Made by a program: the position numbers and the translations under genes. From assembly GCF_032050975.1 (NCBI RefSeq), contig NZ_CP116967.1:1423001-1487000 (forward strand): DNA of 64,000 nucleotides, read 5' to 3'. The notes below the pieces were generated by a model. That model made no database searches. It was not told the DNA's origin and saw only the letters and a list, made by a program, of their open reading frames with translations. The stretch is from Candidatus Nitrospira allomarina. GTDB taxonomy: Bacteria; Nitrospirota; Nitrospiria; Nitrospirales; UBA8639. This document shows positions 60,429 through 64,000 of the stretch, in pieces. Positions within the stretch are counted from its first letter, which is position 1, and each line of letters starts with the position of its first letter.

Positions 60429-62194
60429 AAACGCCATCTCAGGACATTCATCCCGTCTGTCGAATACGAAGTGGCATTGTCTGCTTGGGCCTCCTTTGCG
60501 GGTTTGTGCTTATTGGTTGCCGACTGTTTTACCTACAGGTCCTCCAAGCGGACGTTGGAGCTCATCAGGCACAACAGCAACACGAAAAGACTGTGATCGT
60601 TCAGCCGGATCGAGGGGTCATTGTTGATCGACAAGGTCATCCACTGGCTCTCAATGTGGAAGTGTCCTCATTGTATGTGAGGCCGCCGTCCTTGAATGAT
60701 CCACAACGGGTTGCCCGATCCTTAGCGCCGGTCTTACAAATGCCGGTCAAGGAATTACGCGATTTGTTCACACGAAATCAGCCATACGTGTGGGTTAAAC
60801 GCAATATTCCGGAACCGGTCGTCAAGAAAGTGGAGGCATTGAATATATCCGGACTGGGATTGACCAAAGAACCGCATCGTTTTTATCCCAAGGGAGAATT
60901 GGTTTCTCATCTCGTGGGGTTTGCAGGAATTGATAGCCAAGGATTAGAAGGGGTGGAACTGCAATATGAGTCCTATCTAAGGGGTGAAAAAAACCTGGTG
61001 AAATATCAAAGGGACGCTTTGGGCAGAAAGCTTGCCTCACCCCCGAGTCATGATTCTATACCCTTGTCGACCGGGTATCATCTCACTTTGACCATAGATG
61101 AGGTTGTCCAATTCATTGCGGAGGCGGAGTTGGCTCAAGCCTTGAAGCAAAGCGGCGCGAAATCTGGAAGCATTGTGATCATGGATCCCTTAACCGGAGC
61201 GATTCTGGCGTGGGCACTGCATCCGACCTTTGACCCTAATCACTTAGGGCAGTTTTCCACTCAGGATTGGCGAAATCGACTGGTGACGGATCCCTATGAG
61301 CCGGGGTCAACGTTGAAAATTGTGGTGGCAGCGGCGGCGCTTGAAGAGCAGGTGATGTCTCCAGACACGTTAATTTATGGGGGTGATGGAAAAATGTCGG
61401 TGGCAGGGACCATTGTTCATGATCCTGCAAAAACCAGCTGGATGACGTTTTCCGAAGCGGTGGCGCAATCGAGTAATGTGGGTGCGATCAAAGTCGCCAT
61501 GGAATTAGGGCAAGACCGGGTTTTTCAATATTTAAAAGCGTTTGGGTTTGGAGAAAAAACCGAAATTGATCTTCCGGGAGAGTCCTCAGGGATACTCCGA
61601 GAGCCCAATAAATGGAGTGGTCGAAGCCTTTCTTCCATTGCCATGGGTCAGGAAATCGCCGTCACCCCGATTCAAATGGTCACAGCCATGTCAGTGGTGG
61701 CCAATGGTGGTTGGCTAATGACGCCTTACGTCGTCTCTTCGATCCTGGATTCAGACGGACAGGCTGTCTTGACCAAAGATCCGCAACCCAAACGGCGACC
61801 CATTTCGCTTGAGACCACCGACACGTTAACTAGTATTCTCGAACTGGCCGTAGAGGCAGGAACAGGCAAGCGTGCCAGGCTTGCCGGATATCGTGCTGCG
61901 GGAAAGACGGGGACGGCTCAAAAAATTGACCCGAAAACCGGGTCATACTCTTCTTCACAAGTGATTGCCTCGTTTGTCGGATTTGCACCAGTCGAACGCC
62001 CGCGTCTTGCCATGTTAGTCGTCATTGATGAGCCGGCGATTGGGAACTGGGGTGGGGAAATTGCCGCTCCGGTCTTTCGAAAGGTCGCAGAGCGCGTCTT
62101 GCCCCATTTGGGAGTGTTGCCAGGTAAATCCGCAGTTATTCGGACGGCTGCGGCCAATTCGCCAATTTCTTCACCGCAGCCCATTGTGCAGTAA
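60425..62194 (+). CDS. ftsI: Peptidoglycan transpeptidase FtsI (PBP3)
   Basis: 589 residues, GTG start. A membrane helix (IVCLGLLCGFVLIGCRLFYL) precedes the pedestal domain (GVIVDRQGHPLALN) and transpeptidase domain. Active-site motifs: STLK with Ser295, SSN in AQSSNVGAIK, and KTGTAQK. Cross-links septal peptidoglycan. No C-terminal PASTA domains, so FtsI rather than SpoVD/PbpX type. Confidence 0.96.
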   Translation: MKTPSQDIHPVCRIRSGIVCLGLLCGFVLIGCRLFYLQVLQADVGAHQAQQQHEKTVIVQPDRGVIVDRQGHPLALNVEVSSLYVRPPSLNDPQRVARSLAPVLQMPVKELRDLFTRNQPYVWVKRNIPEPVVKKVEALNISGLGLTKEPHRFYPKGELVSHLVGFAGIDSQGLEGVELQYESYLRGEKNLVKYQRDALGRKLASPPSHDSIPLSTGYHLTLTIDEVVQFIAEAELAQALKQSGAKSGSIVIMDPLTGAILAWALHPTFDPNHLGQFSTQDWRNRLVTDPYEPGSTLKIVVAAAALEEQVMSPDTLIYGGDGKMSVAGTIVHDPAKTSWMTFSEAVAQSSNVGAIKVAMELGQDRVFQYLKAFGFGEKTEIDLPGESSGILREPNKWSGRSLSSIAMGQEIAVTPIQMVTAMSVVANGGWLMTPYVVSSILDSDGQAVLTKDPQPKRRPISLETTDTLTSILELAVEAGTGKRARLAGYRAAGKTGTAQKIDPKTGSYSSSQVIASFVGFAPVERPRLAMLVVIDEPAIGNWGGEIAAPVFRKVAERVLPHLGVLPGKSAVIRTAAANSPISSPQPIVQ

Positions 62195-62197
62195 TCT

Positions 62198-63712
62198 GTG
62201 ACGCTTCAAGAGCTTCTTGCCTCACTGGATACGGTGGTAAGTGAAGGGGATCTTCAGGCTGAGGTTGTGTCCGTTACCGAGGACTCCCGACAAGTGAAGC
62301 CTGGTTCAGTATTTGTGGCCATCAAGGGGGAGCACTATGATGGACATCAGTTTGTGAGACTGGCTCAAAAGCAAGGGGCAGTCGGTGTGGTGGTGGAGGA
62401 GGGGTTTGAGACACAAAATCCACCATTAGCAGGAGACTCGTCTGCGCTCATTCGAGTGACAAATTCCCGGAAGGCTTTGGGGTTGTTGGCGGCAAAACTT
62501 TCGGGTATGCCCTCTGTCCACCTGCACATGGTAGGGGTCACGGGGACGAATGGCAAAACCACGGTGACGCATTTAGCCAAATCCCTGCTGGAAGCTCAAG
62601 GACATCATGTGGGGCTGTTGGGGACCGTAGGCTATGTGTTCGGGACAGAGCGACGTGTGGCGTCACATACCACCCCGGCTCCTGTCGAACTACAGAACAT
62701 GTTGAGCGCCATGGTCAATGCCGGAATGGATGTCGCGGTCATGGAGGTCTCTTCCCATGCGTTGGCCTTAGATCGGATAGCCGGCTGTGAATTCGACATC
62801 GTCGTGTTTACCAATCTGACGCAAGACCATTTAGATTTTCATCACACGTTGGATGCCTATTTTCAGGCGAAACTCCGTTTATTTACCGAATGCGTCGATA
62901 GCGGTCAGAAGACCCGCCCCAAACGAGCCCTCGTCAATGCGGATGATGAACGGGCTTCCCTGATTCTTCAACATTGTTCCATTCCGACCTGGACCTATGG
63001 GCTTCATTCCCACGCAGACATCAGAGCCGAATCCGTCCGCCTTTCTATGAGAGGAACGGAATTTCTGGTGCACAGTCCCAAGGGCCTGTTGACAATCAAC
63101 AGCCAGTTGGTGGGAGAACATAATGTGTCGAATATGCTGGCTGCAATCGGAATTGGCCTGGAAATGGGCATGACGGTTCGGATGATTGAACAAGCCCTGC
63201 AGGCAGTGGCCAATGTACCCGGACGGTTTGAACGCATCAATGAAGGCCAACCATTTACGGTCGTCGTGGATTATGCGCATACAGAAGATGCGCTGTATCG
63301 GTTACTTCGAGCGGCGCAGGCCATTACAAAAGGAAGAATCATTACCCTGTTTGGCTGTGGGGGCGACCGCGATCCAGGAAAACGGCCCAAGATGGGGCAG
63401 GTTGCGGCACGCCATAGCGATGTGGTGATTGTCACGTCCGATAATCCACGAACGGAAAATCCCGCAACAATTCTGACTCAAATCGAACAGGGCATTCAAT
63501 CCCTGCTTCCGGACGAGCGGTGTCCCTATCGGATCATTACCGATCGCGCCGAAGCCATTCATGCCGCGGTTTCAGAAGCCAAGGATGGAGATCTGTTGTT
63601 GATTGCGGGGAAGGGGCATGAAGACTACCAAATTCTCGGCACTCAAAAAATCCATTTTGATGATCGCGAAGAAGCCAGGAAGGCCATCCGGCGACAGATG
63701 GGTTCCCGGTAG
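62198..63712 (+). CDS. murE: UDP-MurNAc-tripeptide synthetase MurE
   Basis: 504 residues, GTG start three bases after ftsI. ATP site VTGTNGKTTVTHLAK, TTPAPVELQNM, and the DNPR motif (VTSDNPRTENP), which marks addition of meso-diaminopimelate rather than lysine, so the peptidoglycan is of the DAP type. Acts in the cytoplasm on UDP-MurNAc-Ala-Glu. Confidence 0.96.
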   Translation: MTLQELLASLDTVVSEGDLQAEVVSVTEDSRQVKPGSVFVAIKGEHYDGHQFVRLAQKQGAVGVVVEEGFETQNPPLAGDSSALIRVTNSRKALGLLAAKLSGMPSVHLHMVGVTGTNGKTTVTHLAKSLLEAQGHHVGLLGTVGYVFGTERRVASHTTPAPVELQNMLSAMVNAGMDVAVMEVSSHALALDRIAGCEFDIVVFTNLTQDHLDFHHTLDAYFQAKLRLFTECVDSGQKTRPKRALVNADDERASLILQHCSIPTWTYGLHSHADIRAESVRLSMRGTEFLVHSPKGLLTINSQLVGEHNVSNMLAAIGIGLEMGMTVRMIEQALQAVANVPGRFERINEGQPFTVVVDYAHTEDALYRLLRAAQAITKGRIITLFGCGGDRDPGKRPKMGQVAARHSDVVIVTSDNPRTENPATILTQIEQGIQSLLPDERCPYRIITDRAEAIHAAVSEAKDGDLLLIAGKGHEDYQILGTQKIHFDDREEARKAIRRQMGSR

Positions 63713-63727
63713 CGCTGACGATTTAAG

Positions 63728-64000
63728 ATGGCATCTTTTGAGATCAACGAAGTGCTCGATGCGACAGGGGGCAGGTTGCTCCTACAGGGCCCACAGAAAG
63801 GGAGAATGCTTCGAGTGCAAACAGATTCGCGGGAGATTAAATCCGGTGATTTGTTTCTGGCCTTGAAAGGGGAGAAATTCGATGGCCATGAATTTGTGAA
63901 AACGGCCTGCAAGCTGGGAGCCCGAGGTGTGGTGGTTGAGGAGGAGCAGGCCCGGAAGATGTTGATGCAAGTACGTCAGGCTGGCCCAGGTCCTGTCATG
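63728..64000 (+). CDS. murF: MurF (UDP-MurNAc-tripeptide:D-Ala-D-Ala ligase), N-terminal part
   Basis: 91 codons from ATG 63728 to the window edge, open throughout. The start reads MASFEINEVLDATGG, followed by VQTDSREIKSGDLFLALKG and FDGHEFVKTACKLGARGVVVEE, the N-terminal substrate domain of MurF. It is 15 bases after murE in the expected gene order. The ATP-binding domain lies outside the window. Confidence 0.93.
   Translation, partial: MASFEINEVLDATGGRLLLQGPQKGRMLRVQTDSREIKSGDLFLALKGEKFDGHEFVKTACKLGARGVVVEEEQARKMLMQVRQAGPGPVM

Noticed and set aside
1-64000. CRISPR arrays, insertion sequences, integrases, prophage genes
   Set aside because: No regularly spaced repeats, transposase motifs, integrase or phage structural genes were seen; gene style is uniform across the window.

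Overview
The window reads as a chromosomal segment of a Gram-negative nitrite-oxidiser-like bacterium of the phylum Nitrospirota (Nitrospira or a close relative). This is inferred from the content: a large operon of c-type cytochromes, a Rieske/cytochrome b pair and two CydA-like proteins, hopanoid genes (shc, hpnG, hpnH), an Mla lipid-transport operon, a type IV pilin and many TPR proteins. No rRNA is present, so the placement is not proven. Coding density is high and most genes are on the + strand.

Layout. 1-4.8 kb: end of dnaB, a TPR lipoprotein, a type IV pilin-like gene and a nucleotide-sugar dehydrogenase closed by a terminator. 4.8-17.7 kb: an isoprenoid, hopanoid and outer-membrane-lipid block, with shc, hpnG, mlaE-mlaF-mlaD-mlaC, an Omp85-like barrel, a TPR protein, dxs (carrying a one-base frameshift in a G8 run), ispG, tRNA-Cys, hpnH and a small unknown gene. 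MEP-pathway enzymes that make isoprenoid precursors, the cyclase that makes hopene, and the radical SAM enzyme and nucleosidase that extend and trim the side chain sit beside a lipid trafficking system.

18.5-30.0 kb: the most striking region, an 11-gene co-directional respiratory cluster. Order: cytochrome c lipoprotein, CydA-like A, membrane cytochrome c, Rieske protein with an N-terminal extra domain and internal twin-arginine anchor, cytochrome b, unknown membrane protein, CydA-like B, two membrane cytochromes c, a periplasmic b-heme (ethylbenzene-dehydrogenase gamma-like) protein and a diheme cytochrome c lipoprotein. It has six CxxCH sites, no cydB, and both CydA-like proteins lack the classical GRQPW motif but share a WMTPH motif. 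It looks like a hybrid of a bc1-type complex and bd-like subunits. A UbiA-family prenyltransferase faces it.

31-39 kb: a DUF2914-like secreted protein, tRNA-Thr, two tiny genes, a long nested inverted repeat, a TPR protein and a 1152-residue MFS / acyltransferase / acyl-ACP synthetase fusion on the - strand. 39.9-47.4 kb: a signalling island with three related histidine kinases of an unusual H-box type, two related receivers, degenerate receivers and an HDOD protein.

47.7-64 kb: housekeeping genes: lytic transglycosylase, zapB-like and zapA, rny, ymdB, xseA, xseB, tlyA, a sugar epimerase, rhodanese, asnS, then the start of the division/cell-wall cluster rsmH-ftsL-ftsI-murE-murF (cut by the window end), driven by a clear promoter with MraZ-box-like repeats but no adjacent mraZ. 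No CRISPR array, IS element, prophage or integron was seen.
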